DNA of 64,000 nucleotides from Microcebus murinus (lineage: Eukaryota; Chordata; Mammalia; Primates; Cheirogaleidae), in contig NC_134117.1 of the NCBI RefSeq assembly GCF_040939455.1, positions 47,461,001-47,525,000 of the forward strand, in the 5' to 3' direction. Position numbers and translations under genes: made by a program. The first letter of the stretch is position 1. The number at the start of each line of letters is the position of its first letter. Positions 22,076-33,010 of this stretch are shown one piece after another. The notes below the pieces were generated by a model. It was not told where the DNA came from, did not search any database, and saw only the letters and a list, made by a program, of their open reading frames with translations.

Positions 22076-23945
22076 ACTAATGCTTAGAGTAATTTCATTT
22101 GTTCATATAATTATGATCTTCTAAGTAAATGCAGAAGTGAACTTGGTTCTAAGGTATCATGCGTAATATTTTTAAAAGGAGCATGGTAGAATTTGTCTTC
22201 TGGGGAATTTCTTGGGATTTATGAAAGCTTGATTTCCTTTGGGAAAAGGGGGGAATTTCTAGTTTATGTGACCTGCTTTGTTTTTCTAGTACCCATATGT
22301 TGGGCATAGGGTAGGATTAGAGCAAAGTCCTCTTAGGATTTAGGAATGCTGATGTGATTAATGTGTCATGATTTAACAGTGGTGACAGGAGAGAACAATT
22401 AACAAGTTAATAAATTAAATTTCATTTATAAGCCTTCTGGGAAAGACTCTTTGTCAGATTAAGTAAGATTCTGTGCCTTGGTTGCCCGTGAAGTTATGAA
22501 CTGAGTCTGGCTATTTGGCATCATATTCTGAAGTCCTGGTTTTCCATCCATCATTTGTTTGACTTCTTAGGGTACCATAATTTTAATGATGCTGCCATCT
22601 ATCACTTTAAACATTTATTCTTGATACTAAAAATCCAACCAGGACCTTAATTAATGAACTGGCAAATTATTTTACTATGTCTCGTTAAAGGTATTAGTTG
22701 CATTGGTTGCTTTGGGGATATTTCATCATATTTTTGTTTTAGAAATATAAGAAATACTGATTCTCAGGGGCTCCCAGGACAAATGGATGATTTTTCGTCT
22801 GAGGTTAGTAAAAATACAAAGTGAACTTGGACATCTTGAAGGGCTAGAAAGTTAGGAAAGTGCTCAAAGACCAATGGGGGGGGGGAGTTGCCAAAAGAAT
22901 ATTCAAGCAAACTTGAAGGAGCTCCTCGTGATCAAAGAGGGGGACTATTTGAACATAAAAAAGGATGATAACTGTGACTGATGGTAGAAAGAGAAGAGGA
23001 CAGAGAAGCTTTCTTGCTACTATCACAGATGACATTATAGTGATGTTTTACTCTAAAATTGGTCATCTGAAGGGAACTATTAAGTATTTACCCTGCCTTT
23101 CTAGGAGGACCAATAGTTCCTTCAGTTACAGAGGGAAAGCTCTCTTTTAAGGAAGAATGCCAGTGCAGAAATACTATATGGATACAAATAGAAAGTCTCT
23201 GTTTTGCAAACTTTGAAAAAACACTTGATTAAAACAAAATCATCAACAGCAGCTAAACCTCTAAGTGAAGAGGTTTGGCAAACAGGATATTCACACTATG
23301 TAAAGGTATCAATCCATATTCTCACTAATTGCTAAGGCAAACATGTACTTTGAAAATGGAAACATCTTGTGGTCACTGCCTTCACTGAGTAATCAAAATT
23401 CTCATCGCTAAGAGTGGGACAATGTGATGTATTTCTTCTGATGTGACAAAATATAAAGTGTATAACATCGGGCTTGCACTATTTGTGCGAAAGATGTTTT
23501 ACCTGAATCTAAACAAGCTTCTTGTCTGACTTAACTTCTAGTTTACAGAAAAAAGAGATGATAAGAAATGAGTTCAGTGATTGTGACGAGAAATCATTTA
23601 GACAAATTCAGAACGTAGGGCATTTTATATTATATCCTATGAGACAATGGGTCTGTTTTTTTCCTGCAAAAAGTCAATGTTATAAAAAAGGAATTAAAAA
23701 ATATCAGAGACATAAAAGATAAGCAATGCATGAACTTTGATTAGATTTTCATTTTAACAAAATGCTTTGTTTAAACAAAAGTTATAAAACAATTTTTGGG
23801 TAATTTTAATGCTATTAGGGAATTATTGTTAATTTTCTTGGGCATAATTGAATTCAGATTTTCTAGCACAATATTTTAAAATATTTTGTTCTGATTGAGT
23901 TTAGGGAATATTGACCTTTTAGCTATTTTAACTTAAGTGGCAATT
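22076..23945. other. Long repeat-free AT-rich region, possible regulatory DNA
   Basis: About 1.9 kb without a recognisable interspersed repeat, unusual for this window. Contains TAAT-rich text (22390-22420, 22648-22660) and a perfect forkhead-like palindrome at 23766-23779. Short ORFs show no coding character. Confidence 0.35.
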
Positions 23946-23949
23946 AACT

Positions 23950-24205
23950 GTAGAAGCAGTATAATGCAAGTTAAGACTTTGGTCTGTGTTCGAATTCTGA
24001 ATCCCCTATCTTCTTTGGGTCAAGTTCCTCAACCTTCCTGTGCCTCAGTTTCTATATCTGTAAAATGGGGATAGAAATAATACCTACCTGAGAGGGAGGT
24101 TGATAGAATTAACTAAAATGAAATTTGTAAGTAAAGTCTTTAGAACAGCCCCTGGGATATAGCATATGCTACATAAATGTTATTTGTTATTATTTTTATA
24201 ATTAT
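23950..24205 (+). repeat. MIR SINE
   Basis: GGTCAAGTTCCTCAACCTTC, GTGCCTCAGTTTCTATATCT, GTAAAATGGGGATAGAAATA and ATAGCATATGCTACATAAAT follow MIR order. Confidence 0.88.
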
Positions 24206-24272
24206 TGTCTATACTGGCTCCATTACTCACTAGGGAGCTGTCATATAGTCCTGGGTTTTTTCATTCTGCTTG

Positions 24273-24273
24273 T

Positions 24274-24352
<79 letters not shown>

Positions 24353-24665
24353 CTTCTTCCTTCTCTCCTTCCTTCCTTCCTTCCTTCCTTCCTTCCTTCC
24401 TTCCTTCCTTCCTTCCTTCCTTCCTTCCTTCCTTCCTTCCTTCCTTCCTTCCTTCCTTCCTTCCTTTTCTCCTTCTTCTTCTTCTTCTTCTTCTTCTTCT
24501 TCTTCTTCTTCTTCTTCTTCTTCTTCTTCTTCTTCTTCTTCTTCTTCTTCTTCTTCTTCTTCTTTCTTTTTCTCTTTCTTTCTTTCTTTCGTTCTTTCGT
24601 TCTTTCGTTCTCTCTTTCGTTCTCTCGTTCTCTCTGTTCTCTCCTTCCTTCCTTCTTTCCTTTCC
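24273..24665. repeat. Compound polypyrimidine microsatellite (CTTT)n(CCTT)n(CTT)n
   Basis: Uninterrupted C/T from 24273 to 24590 (318 nt): about 19 CTTT units, about 25 CCTT units from 24367, about 30 CTT units from 24473, then CTTT again. A degenerate (CTTT/CGTT) tract follows to 24665. Long open frames on both strands here encode only Ser/Leu/Phe or Lys/Arg/Glu runs and are artefacts of composition. Confidence 0.98.
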
Positions 24666-25386
24666 TATGAGTGCCCTTCGCACTGGATTTTTCTTCCAGC
24701 TGAATTGCTATCTAATACAGTAAGTCATCTCAGAGCCTATTGTGATACCAAGGAAGATTGAGAAATCAAAAGTTGGGAGACAGAAATCTGCAGACAAGAG
24801 AAAGAAGCAGAAATTCCCCCTTTGTGCAAAGGGTAGCTCCATGATTTGCTGCCCAGTGAGACGTGAGACCCACGGGGAGGGCCTGGGTGAGAGCTCAGGG
24901 AGGACCCTCCAATGTAAAGGTCATGGCTGGCTCTGGCAATATTCTCTAATTTGGAACAGTACTGAAGGAGGGACAGCCTGCCTGATGGAGAGCTACGGAA
25001 GGAAGGGGATAGAACCCTAGAGGCCTGGGAAATCAAAGGGCAGTCTGGAAAGGGGCACTCAGGGAGAGGTGCGGTGAACCCCCAGTGCTGGGACGACTTG
25101 CCCGTGGTTTGCTTGCCTGTTGACTTCCCCGTGTGAAACCCAGAAAACACTTCATCAAGCAGCCTCTGAGGAAGCACATCTCTACCTCTCCATTTCTCTT
25201 TCTGGAACATTTTAAGACACTCATCTTAATCCTATCCCAATTAACCAACATTGGATGTGTATAAGTGTTAGTTCACCGTAAAATTTGTTAGCATTCCTTA
25301 AGTAATCTCAAAAATCTGTGTATATGAGAGGGGAAGTGTATGGGGGTTTCTGTCTCAAGGACAATTTCACTGTTTAGTACTGAATG
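24666..25386. other. Unique-looking GC-balanced sequence
   Basis: A 157-codon minus frame (24737-25210) matches nothing I know and has no splice or domain support. Confidence 0.4.
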
Positions 25387-25482
25387 CAGCTCCAATTTTC
25401 TTTCTTTCTTTTTTTATTTTTTTTTTTATCATTTTTTTCTTCCTTTTTACTTCAAGTGCACTGGAAACAGCTCCAATTTTCT
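25387..25482 (-). mobile_element. Micro-retro-insertion with a 15-bp TSD (minus strand)
   Basis: CAGCTCCAATTTTCT occurs perfectly at 25387-25401 and 25468-25482. The 66-bp insert between is T-rich on the left (its A-rich tail, read in reverse) with about 30 nt of unique sequence on the right. A third very short L1-type retro-insertion; donor unknown. Confidence 0.7.
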
Positions 25483-26724
25483 AATGTAAGATAATGCCAA
25501 AGATAGGCTTTACAATTCAAATTTTCACTTAATGCAAAATTCTCCTGGTACAGAGCAAATGGCGAAATCCAGGGAGAGCCATGTTAATCCTTATTTTAAG
25601 CTCTTCACTGGTTTAGTTGGTGGTATGACAAAGCCTGAAGGTCAAATAGATTGTGTGTGAACTTCAGTAACTTATTTACATTTTTTGAGGTTCAGTTTCT
25701 CCACCGAAAAGGTGCATGTGTGCCAGCGAGCATTCATCGTGCTCATCTAGTGCCTGCCTGTCCAGGTCTTCCTGTAATTTCCTCTCTTCTATCCTGTAGC
25801 TCACCCAGTAGAAAGGGCTGGTTTTATTTATGCGACTGCATGTACTGTCCAGCTCCTCTGTTAGTTTTTCAACATCTATCATTTATGTCAGGAAGGTTCA
25901 TCACTTGGGACTTAGCAAATTTCCACCAGCATTCTAAGCCCTTGCTGGAATACACAAGTGGCACTGGTTGCTCTTCTTAAGAGAGCAACATTCTAACAGG
26001 AAAACAAACAAATAAACAAACAGACCTCAGAGAGCATCTCCCTTCTACCCCACCCCCAGGTCTATGTAGCTTGTGTGGCTGATAAAAGGTCTTTCAGGAG
26101 TGCTTAGAGAAAGGGGCTTGTCTGCCTTTCTAGTCCTTTCTCTATCTTATTTCCACTGGTGTTTGAATCCCTGTCTTGCATTTGCAGTGATCTTTCCCTC
26201 CTGAAGCATTCGTTCATGTCCATAAAGTTGTTCTGAAACTGTGAGACTTTCACATTTTATATAAGCTACAGGCAGTATTCACACAAATTTCCAGTCACTC
26301 CTGATGAAGTGGTGCATTTTAAAAAGATGTACCTGGAAGTTGGAAAAAGAAAAGGGAGGTAAAGCAGGTGTTAGAGCAGGAGAAGGAATCTTTGCAGTGT
26401 AGCCTTGGGGCAGAGCCAGGAAGCTCAGCCAAAGTACACCTGAGCCAGATTGTGGCACTCCTGCCTGTGAGGGGGTGGGGAGGGAGCCAGGGCCTGCAGT
26501 CCTGTGACCTTCTGGTATTCTTCCAGCCTGAAAGTGTCACCAGGGACACGAAGGCTGTACAGCCCAGAGTGTGGGTGGGAAATCTGAGACATACCAATTC
26601 AGTTATAGGAGAAGCTAAATAATTTATGTAAGTTTACTCAAAGATTCTTCACATTAAGATTTAGTTAATTATGAAAACTGCTGGTTTTCTATTCAATACC
26701 AATCTCCTCATTGTCCTTATGACC
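25483..26724. other. Unique-looking sequence
   Basis: No repeat, exon or RNA gene recognised. Short frames on both strands (25651-25980, 26319-26622) lack any domain. Confidence 0.4.
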
Positions 26725-27050
26725 AAAACTTCTCTTTGATGGGGATGGTGATGCACTAGCTAAAAACTGCATTACCCAGCCTCCTTTGCAAATGGAGTGG
26801 GCATGTGACTAATTCTGGCCAATAGGTGTAGGTAGAAGTTACTGGGGCTTCATGGAAAGTACCTTTAAAAGGGGGCTAAACTCAGCCTGCAAGCCCCTCT
26901 TGCCTTTCTCCCTTTGAAATTGAGTTGTGGTGGAGGATTTGTAGTGGCCATTTTGCAACCAAGAATACAGGTGCTAAGGATGGGGGAGAAGAAAGATAGG
27001 AGTCTGGGACACTGATGAGGTCAGGGATCCACCATGTCAGTGTTAAAGAC
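26725..27050. repeat. Ancient LTR-like mammalian repeat, 5' part
   Basis: ACTGCATTACCCAGCCTCCT, GGGCATGTGACTAATTCTGG, CCAATAGGTGTAGGTAGAAG, GTGGCCATTTTGCAACCAAG and GATGAGGTCAGGGATCCACC follow the order of a common ancient repeat. The subfamily is not named. Confidence 0.6.
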
Positions 27051-27940
27051 AAAATTATTCTGACACTTGTTCCAATGGTGAAGAAGACTTCACTGAGGAC
27101 TATTGTAATAGGGGCTTACTCTACTGCAATAGGGGAGAAAGATGGAGTCTGTGGATGGAAAATTACTCAGAGGAGACATCAGTTAATTGCTTAATTGACT
27201 GCTGAAGGCAGGCCAGAGAGATCAGATATCAAGGGTAGGAGATTCTATCTAAACTGACTTAGCAGGATTCTTGCTCAGACTGGGCAATGCAGGCCTGGCA
27301 AGGACGGAATGGCGGCTGAAGCTGGGGCCTAGTTGAGAAGACAGTTCTGAGGAGCCTGACTAAAGTCTGGTGACAGAGACAGTCTTTGTCTCCAGCTAGA
27401 GCATGCTTTCATCTTTACTTTTTTCCTCTCCTTTATGTCTAAGGCCATCTTTAGACCTTGGAAGGAGGAACCCCCAACTCTGAGTCATAAAATCACATAG
27501 CCATTTAACTCTGAACAGGGCACCAAACACTGCAAAAGTTAACCTTGTCCCTTCCAATTAGAACTATCTCTGTTTTTTCAGATTAGAAAACATAAAAAAA
27601 ATACTTGTTAGAACAAGAAATTCAAACAAAACTAAAATGTACAAAATATGGGGAAATATTTTCTAATTCCACCCTCCCTAGTAGCCACTGTTAACTTGGT
27701 TTTTGTACTTTTCAACATCTTCCCCCATTTATATGTACACATATACAAAAACATAAAATAATTTAAAAAATTATTTCTTTGTAAACATATTTTCTACAAA
27801 AGGATAAATTAATTTTATTGTTTTTTGCATCTCTTTTGGGGGAAGTCCTGGTATTGACGAAAGATTGTGACAAGAAATAAATAAGATGAACTGTACGGTA
27901 ACTATCATTGCTATTATAATATGTGTAAAATGTAGTTGAT
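27051..27940. other. Mixed sequence; 27590-27790 possibly decayed LINE
   Basis: TAGTAGCCACTGTTAACTTG and neighbouring AT-rich text look like a decayed LINE 3' region. The rest is unassigned. Confidence 0.35.
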
Positions 27941-28009
27941 AATCTTATTTCCCTGAGTGGGGAAATAAGATTGGGTTTGATATAACTTGGGTTATATCAA
28001 ACCCAAGTT
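27941..28009. repeat. Two adjacent perfect hairpins (short inverted repeats)
   Basis: Arms AATCTTATTTCCC (27941-27953) and GGGAAATAAGATT (27960-27972) are perfect complements around a 6-nt loop. Next, TTGGGTTTGATATAAC (27971-27986) pairs perfectly with GTTATATCAAACCCAA (27991-28006) around TTGG. An alternative 10-bp pairing, AACTTGGGTT with AACCCAAGTT, overlaps the second. Confidence 0.95.
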
Positions 28010-28049
28010 CTTCAGTGTCAGCAGATAACCTGGCCTGTTCTTCCACAGG

Positions 28050-28640
28050 GAAAATAGAGGTCATCCGGTAGAAACTCTCTCGCATTCCTGCCCTCCCACC
28101 TTCCTATGTCCACATCACATCTTACCTACTTCCCTTTGGAGTGGGCAGATGTGTTTCTTCCACCTGTGCACTGATTCCCTCCCTCCCTTCTACTCCAGAA
28201 CTTACACCATTCTGTGTAATTCCCTCCCTTCTGGGTCTTCACTGGGTCTGGGTCTCTCTCTTGCTCTATTAGCTCATTCCCACTCAATGCATAAAAATGT
28301 TCAATTCACTTTTGAAGATATAAACAAAAACATTTTCCTGACCTATGTCCTCTGTCAACTACTGCTGTTTCTCCTTTGCATCACAGCATCACCCTTGAGA
28401 GCGTGATGTGCATTTGAAGTCTTCTTTCCTTCACTTTCTACCAAAATCTAGCTTTTGTCTCCACTACGCAGGGGATTTCCTAAGTGATCCATTCAGTAGA
28501 TATTTTCTTGGTTTTATTTCTGTAGCATCTGGTTCCATGGGCTGCTCCCCTCTGAAGTCATTTTCCATTTGTATGCCCATCACCACCTACTTTTACCTTC
28601 TACTTCTCCACCTGTCTCCTTAGGGTATTCTCAGGTTTTA
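28050..28640 (+). mobile_element. L2 LINE fragment
   Basis: TCTCCACTACGCAGGGGATT and TTTTATTTCTGTAGCATCTG correspond to the L2 ORF2 segment around the 'dynamic' reverse-transcriptase region, in order. Heavily diverged; the short frames here are remnants. Confidence 0.6.
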
Positions 28641-29435
28641 TTTTCTTTAAGTCCTCATTTATTTTCAGCCCCAGAAGTTCTCTATAGAAGTGGCTTCTTG
28701 ACCTGGAAAAATGAGAATAGTGGGTGAGTGAGAAAGTGGGTTGAAGCTGTGTTTGCAAGTACTTTGGCTTGAGAAACTGTCAATTGCCTTGTTACAAACC
28801 AGGGTTGTGGCTAAATGAGAGTAAGATGGGCCAGAGTCCTGCATTTAGTACCATTATTGCACACCTAACCTACTTCCGCAGTTTACCAACTATAAGCTGA
28901 TGATGGGCCAAAGGTCTAAAAAAGCAAATACATGCCCAAGGCTGAGATAGTTAATATAAGCCCTGCCAATAATCAGGCTGTGATCATAGGCATATATAGA
29001 GAGAGCTAACTGCAAAATCAACAGAAAACATCAAACCTCATTTCTCCCAAGGTCACATTGCAGCTGTAAAGTGCTGTAACAACCCCTTTCTTTTGAGTGA
29101 TTACTGCTTCCTCAACAGTGGCTCCCAAGGCCCTCTCTCTTCCTTCTGCCTTCTGAACAAAGACTACTGAGATACCTAATTGCTACTGCCCTCACTTTGT
29201 GACAGCCTCCAATTCCAGAGCATGTCCCCATTTCTTATAGTTCTCAATAGAAAATCATCCAGAACAAGTTCTGACCCTACAAAGGTTTCCTCCTCTTCCC
29301 CTTGACCTAGATGTCCCAAGATTTCCCATGGCGTGTTCTCCCTGTTGTAGCAAGTTGAACCAACCTAACACTGTTGGATTACATTTGTGTTCCTGCTGGT
29401 CTTTACCGGACTAGCTCTCTTGCTACAGCTCTCGT
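28641..29435. other. Unassigned, partly pyrimidine-rich
   Basis: May include further L2-like DNA, but no segment is clear. Confidence 0.35.
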
Positions 29436-29439
29436 TCTT

Positions 29440-29790
29440 AATTCATATTCCTACTACCTACCAGTCCAGTAGGCTTGACTAAAACATGTCCACAACTGAA
29501 CTTATCATTTTCTTCTCCAAGTTTGCTTGTTTCCTTCTTCTCTTGTGTTGGCTAATGGGTCTATTATCTCTAGTTTTTAAAGCCAAACATTTGGGATTCA
29601 TTCTGACCTCTTTCTCTTTTTTGTCTCATTCATCACCAAGTAAGTTGTGTAATTATATCCCTTACACATGTCTCGGATATCTTTCTTCTTCCTCTTCATC
29701 ATTCATGAGATTAGGTCTTCATCGTTTCACACCTAAAGTTTCCCCCCATACTTCCAGTGTTATCTTCCTCAAGATCTAGAGTTCTGTTAT
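29440..29790 (+). mobile_element. L2 LINE ORF2 fragment
   Basis: ACATGTCCACAACTGAACTT, ATCATTTTCTTCTCCAAG and TTGGGATTCATTCTGACCTC match the L2 region with the NMSKTEL / GVILDS-type coding text. A 97-codon open stretch (29486-29779) is a remnant, not a gene. Confidence 0.75.
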
Positions 29791-29918
29791 TATATGTGAA
29801 TAGTTTTTGTTAAATACATACAAGAGTCATCAGGCTCTCTGTCCATGTGGGTTAGGGCACTCCCACTTTACGTGAAAGCTAGCGTCTTCATGATGTCAGT
29901 TACACGAGGAAGAGATTC

Positions 29919-30245
29919 TGTTACAGCAAGTGTTACAGTGAGTGGTCGCGTGGACAAACCAAGTGGCACACGGAGAGTCGGAGAATTGAGGTTTATTCAC
30001 TGGCAGGCTCAGAGGGGTCTCACCACCAAATTCTAAGCCCCCTCTACCTGATTCCTCCCACTTTTATTAGGTTGGGGTAGTCCGAGGGGTGGGGTATCAA
30101 GTTGCCAATGCCTGCGAGGTAATAGGTAGGGTAGTTGATGCGCCAGGTACTTGGTTAGTGTTATGCAGATGCATGTCTTCCATGAGGGGTGGGGGGCTCT
30201 GGTGGCTGAGGCACTGCCAAGTAATAGATGGGGGTTTCCTTATCA
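29919..30245 (-). mobile_element. Solo LTR of a class I-type endogenous retrovirus (minus strand)
   Basis: On the minus strand it begins TGATAAGG and ends GCTGTAACA (TG...CA), flanked by ATTC at 29915-29918 and 30246-30249, a 4-bp duplication typical of gammaretrovirus-like ERVs. It carries a TATA-like AATAAAAG (near 30062-30069) and a poly(A) signal AATAAA (near 29991), in the right order for U3-R-U5. CpGs are retained. No internal viral genes are present. A chance TG/CA plus 4-bp match is possible. Confidence 0.6.
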
Positions 30246-30249
30246 ATTC

Positions 30250-31370
30250 GACTGTCAAATTAGAATCAAACAAAGATGGAATGCCTTAGTGAGCATCGTA
30301 ATGGAGATGTGGCTCCCTTGTTCTTGCCCACGAGGGGGTTGAAGTCCAGTAGGAGTGGGAGTGGTGAGTTGTAACTCTTTTGCTAAAGCCAGAAGTGGAG
30401 CTGGGAGGCAGTTACGATGATGCGTGGGTCCCCGTGCAGCTGTCTCAGCGGGTGTATGATGTAGAACAGCACCTGCAAGACACAGGAGCAAACCTCCTAG
30501 GAAACTATCCAAAACCTGAAAGTGACATGCCCAACTGATCATGACTCTAGCCTCTCTATTTTTTATGTTGAATTCCTTTTTATTCTACCTTAGAATAAAG
30601 TGAGTTCTGTTCAAAGGTTTGCTTATGATATAAAGCAAAGGACTTGTATTTGTTCCTGAGCAAGCCTCTCAAGGGCATTGCAGTACAAGGGGTGGAAAAG
30701 AGACAGGGACCACCAGGAGCCACTTGTTTAGCCTCGGGAGATTTTACCCTAGAGCTAAATCTTGGGGAGTGTGGGTTTTGTCAAATTAAGAGGCGTGAGA
30801 TTCTGTGGTTAAAAATCTTTCAATGAACCACCTTCACTTTTGTTAGGATAAAGCAAGTCCTAGCCTAGCTCTTAAGGACTGTCATGCCCCTACCCCAGCC
30901 CGTTTTTACTGTTTCATTCTTCCAGACTGTCTTACACACAAACACCCCCCACCCCCACACACACGCCCCAGACATCTAAAACGTACTGAGGTTTCATGAG
31001 ATTATGTTTCTCTCTCTTTCTCCCTCTAATTTTTCCCATTTTCACTGCTCTTACTTGTATTTTCTTTCACGAGCTTCCTCGAGTGTGGTGGGAAACATGG
31101 CTACCGACAGCTCAGGAGCATTGCACAGGGAAACTTTTGTTCTCATGAAGAGCCTGACTTTCTTTTCCTTCCAGTTAGAAAAGCCGGAGGCCATGTCTTT
31201 GGCTTGTGTGGGTTGGGTCAGGTGTCCGTCCCAGGTCCACCGACTTTGCCAAGTGGGTGTGAGATTAAGTAGAACATGGCAGCACCCAGTGCTATCAGGA
31301 TGTTGGTGGAAGGTTCCCAGAAGAATGGCAGGATTCCGGACAGGCAATAATTTGGGTTCTCTATTCTTGT
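30250..31370. other. Unassigned; contains a segment repeated at 34.18 kb
   Basis: 30376-30500 (CTTTTGCTAAAGCCAGAAGT and onward) matches 34178-34290 in order, so both are pieces of one repeat family. 30930-30970 is a CA/CCCC-rich low-complexity tract. Confidence 0.45.
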
Positions 31371-31374
31371 CTGC

Positions 31375-31830
31375 TCTGTAAAGTAAGACTGTCTTTTATC
31401 TGATTTGTACCCTCAAGCCTCGCACAGGGCCTGGCATAATGTGAGTAGCCAACAGGTACTTGTTTTTTTCGGAGACAGAGTCTCACTCTGTTGCCCAGGC
31501 TAGAGTGCCAAGGCATCAGCCTAGCTCACAGCAACCTCAAACTTCTGAGTTCCTGGGCTAAAGCAGCAATCCTCTTGCCTCAGCCTCTGGAGTAGCTGGG
31601 ACTACAGGCATGCGCCACCATGCCTGGCTAATTTTTTCTATTTATTTTTAGTTGGCCAATTAATTTCTTTCTATTTTTAGTAGATGCGGGGTCTTGCTCT
31701 TGCTCAGGCTGGTCTCGAACTCCTGAGTGCAAAGGATCTGCCCTCTTCAGCCTCCCAGAGTGCTAGGATTACAGGCGTGAGCCACCTCGCCTGGCCTAAC
31801 AAGTACTTATTGATTGGAATGATGTGTCTG
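31375..31830 (+). repeat. L2/MIR-type 3' end interrupted by an Alu
   Basis: GCACAGGGCCTGGCATAATG, then AGTAGCCAACAGGTACTTG, and beyond the Alu ATTGATTGGAATGATG: the standard 3' end of an L2-type repeat split by the Alu at 31462-31797. Confidence 0.7.
31462..31797 (-). mobile_element. Lemur-type Alu SINE (minus strand)
   Basis: Minus-strand dimer with the lemur linker; more diverged than most and with a small insertion in the right arm. AACAGGTACTT / AACAAGTACTT flanks it (31451-31461, 31798-31808). Confidence 0.95.
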
Positions 31831-33006
31831 CTGGGCACTTCTGACAGTGAGTGTTCTCATTCAGAAAGGGAGGACCAGGGACAGGGAAGAGTTCCAGTTA
31901 TTGATCTGAGAGAGGAGGGGCCTCCACCTATTTGGGGCGTGGGGTGGGGAAGTGAGAAGATAAGGGGTAATATCTCCTGAAGTTCTTTTCTGTGGCCAAC
32001 TGTATATACTGGATGAGAAATTATAGGGCTCTTTGCAGATTATCTCCTCAGCTTCAGTTTTCCAATTATATTGGGTCATCTGGTTGTTGATTATTGATCT
32101 ATTTTTGTATTTCATGGAACATCTATGTTTCTACTCCCAATGCCCTACCTCCAGGGCACATTCTTAGTTGCTTTCATAGCATTTTACTCAGCCTCGGTTC
32201 AATAGTTATACTACAGCAAGGCACCATTCATGTTTCTACGGTATACTTTTTATACTTTGATTTAAAAAAAATATCCCATGTGGCTAATACTAAGCTTTGA
32301 GAGCAGATCATGTATGTACATTTCTGTCTTGCAAGATCTAAAAGGTTAATTTCAAGTTAGTTAGACTTTTTCACTTTCTCATTAATGAGTTCAGTCCCTT
32401 TTTAAACCGATAATCTTTTCATGTTTCTTCGTTTCTGTGGGTTCATGCGGAGTTAAAAGAAATTTCACGCCACCATCCATTCAACCATTCTACTTTTCCA
32501 TTTTTATTTAATGTAGCAGAAAAAGCACAGAATTTTTCAATCATGAAAACTGAAAACATCAAAGGATATTTGATATTCATGGTTTGAATTTCGTGATTTT
32601 AGGGGAACTCTTCCCTAATGAAAATGGTCGAGAATGCTCTCCCTGAAATGTTGGAAGGGAACAACTTCTGTAAGTGTTCGAACAGCTGCTCCACTGCATT
32701 TGTGAATTTATATTCAACATTTTAATTCAGTATTTAAAAGATGGTTTAGGGGTATTGTCATCTATGAATGTTTATCTCTATTGAAAAGATAGCTGAGGAC
32801 TTTCTGATCAGAATTACCAAACGTATAATGATATCAATTTCCTTCAGGAAATGGTTCTCAGAGGCTGTGAGCGGAGATGGAAGAAAGCAAGAGCCGTGAA
32901 AGTATTCTTCATCATAAATGCTTTTAAATGGGAGAATAAACAGAGAAAGGCCCCAACTCTTTGGCTGGATTGTCTGTTGGCAAGTTGGAAGTGGCTCCAT
33001 CCCCAG
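31831..33006. other. Repeat-poor region; 32340-32780 is a candidate conserved block
   Basis: No interspersed repeat recognised. 32340-32780 is AT-rich but keeps several CpGs (CTTCGTTTC, CATGCGGAG, TTTCACGCC, ATTTCGTG, GTCGAG) and contains the palindrome CTCATTAATGAG. Nothing coding. Confidence 0.35.
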
Positions 33007-33010
33007 GTAG

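Noticed and set aside
24205..24761. Long open frames on both strands (up to 172 codons) of Ser/Leu/Phe or Lys/Arg/Glu
   Set aside because: They are translations of the CTTT/CCTT/CTT microsatellite, which has no stops in several frames.
28149..28623. Consecutive open frames of 85 and 71 codons
   Set aside because: They lie in decayed L2 sequence.
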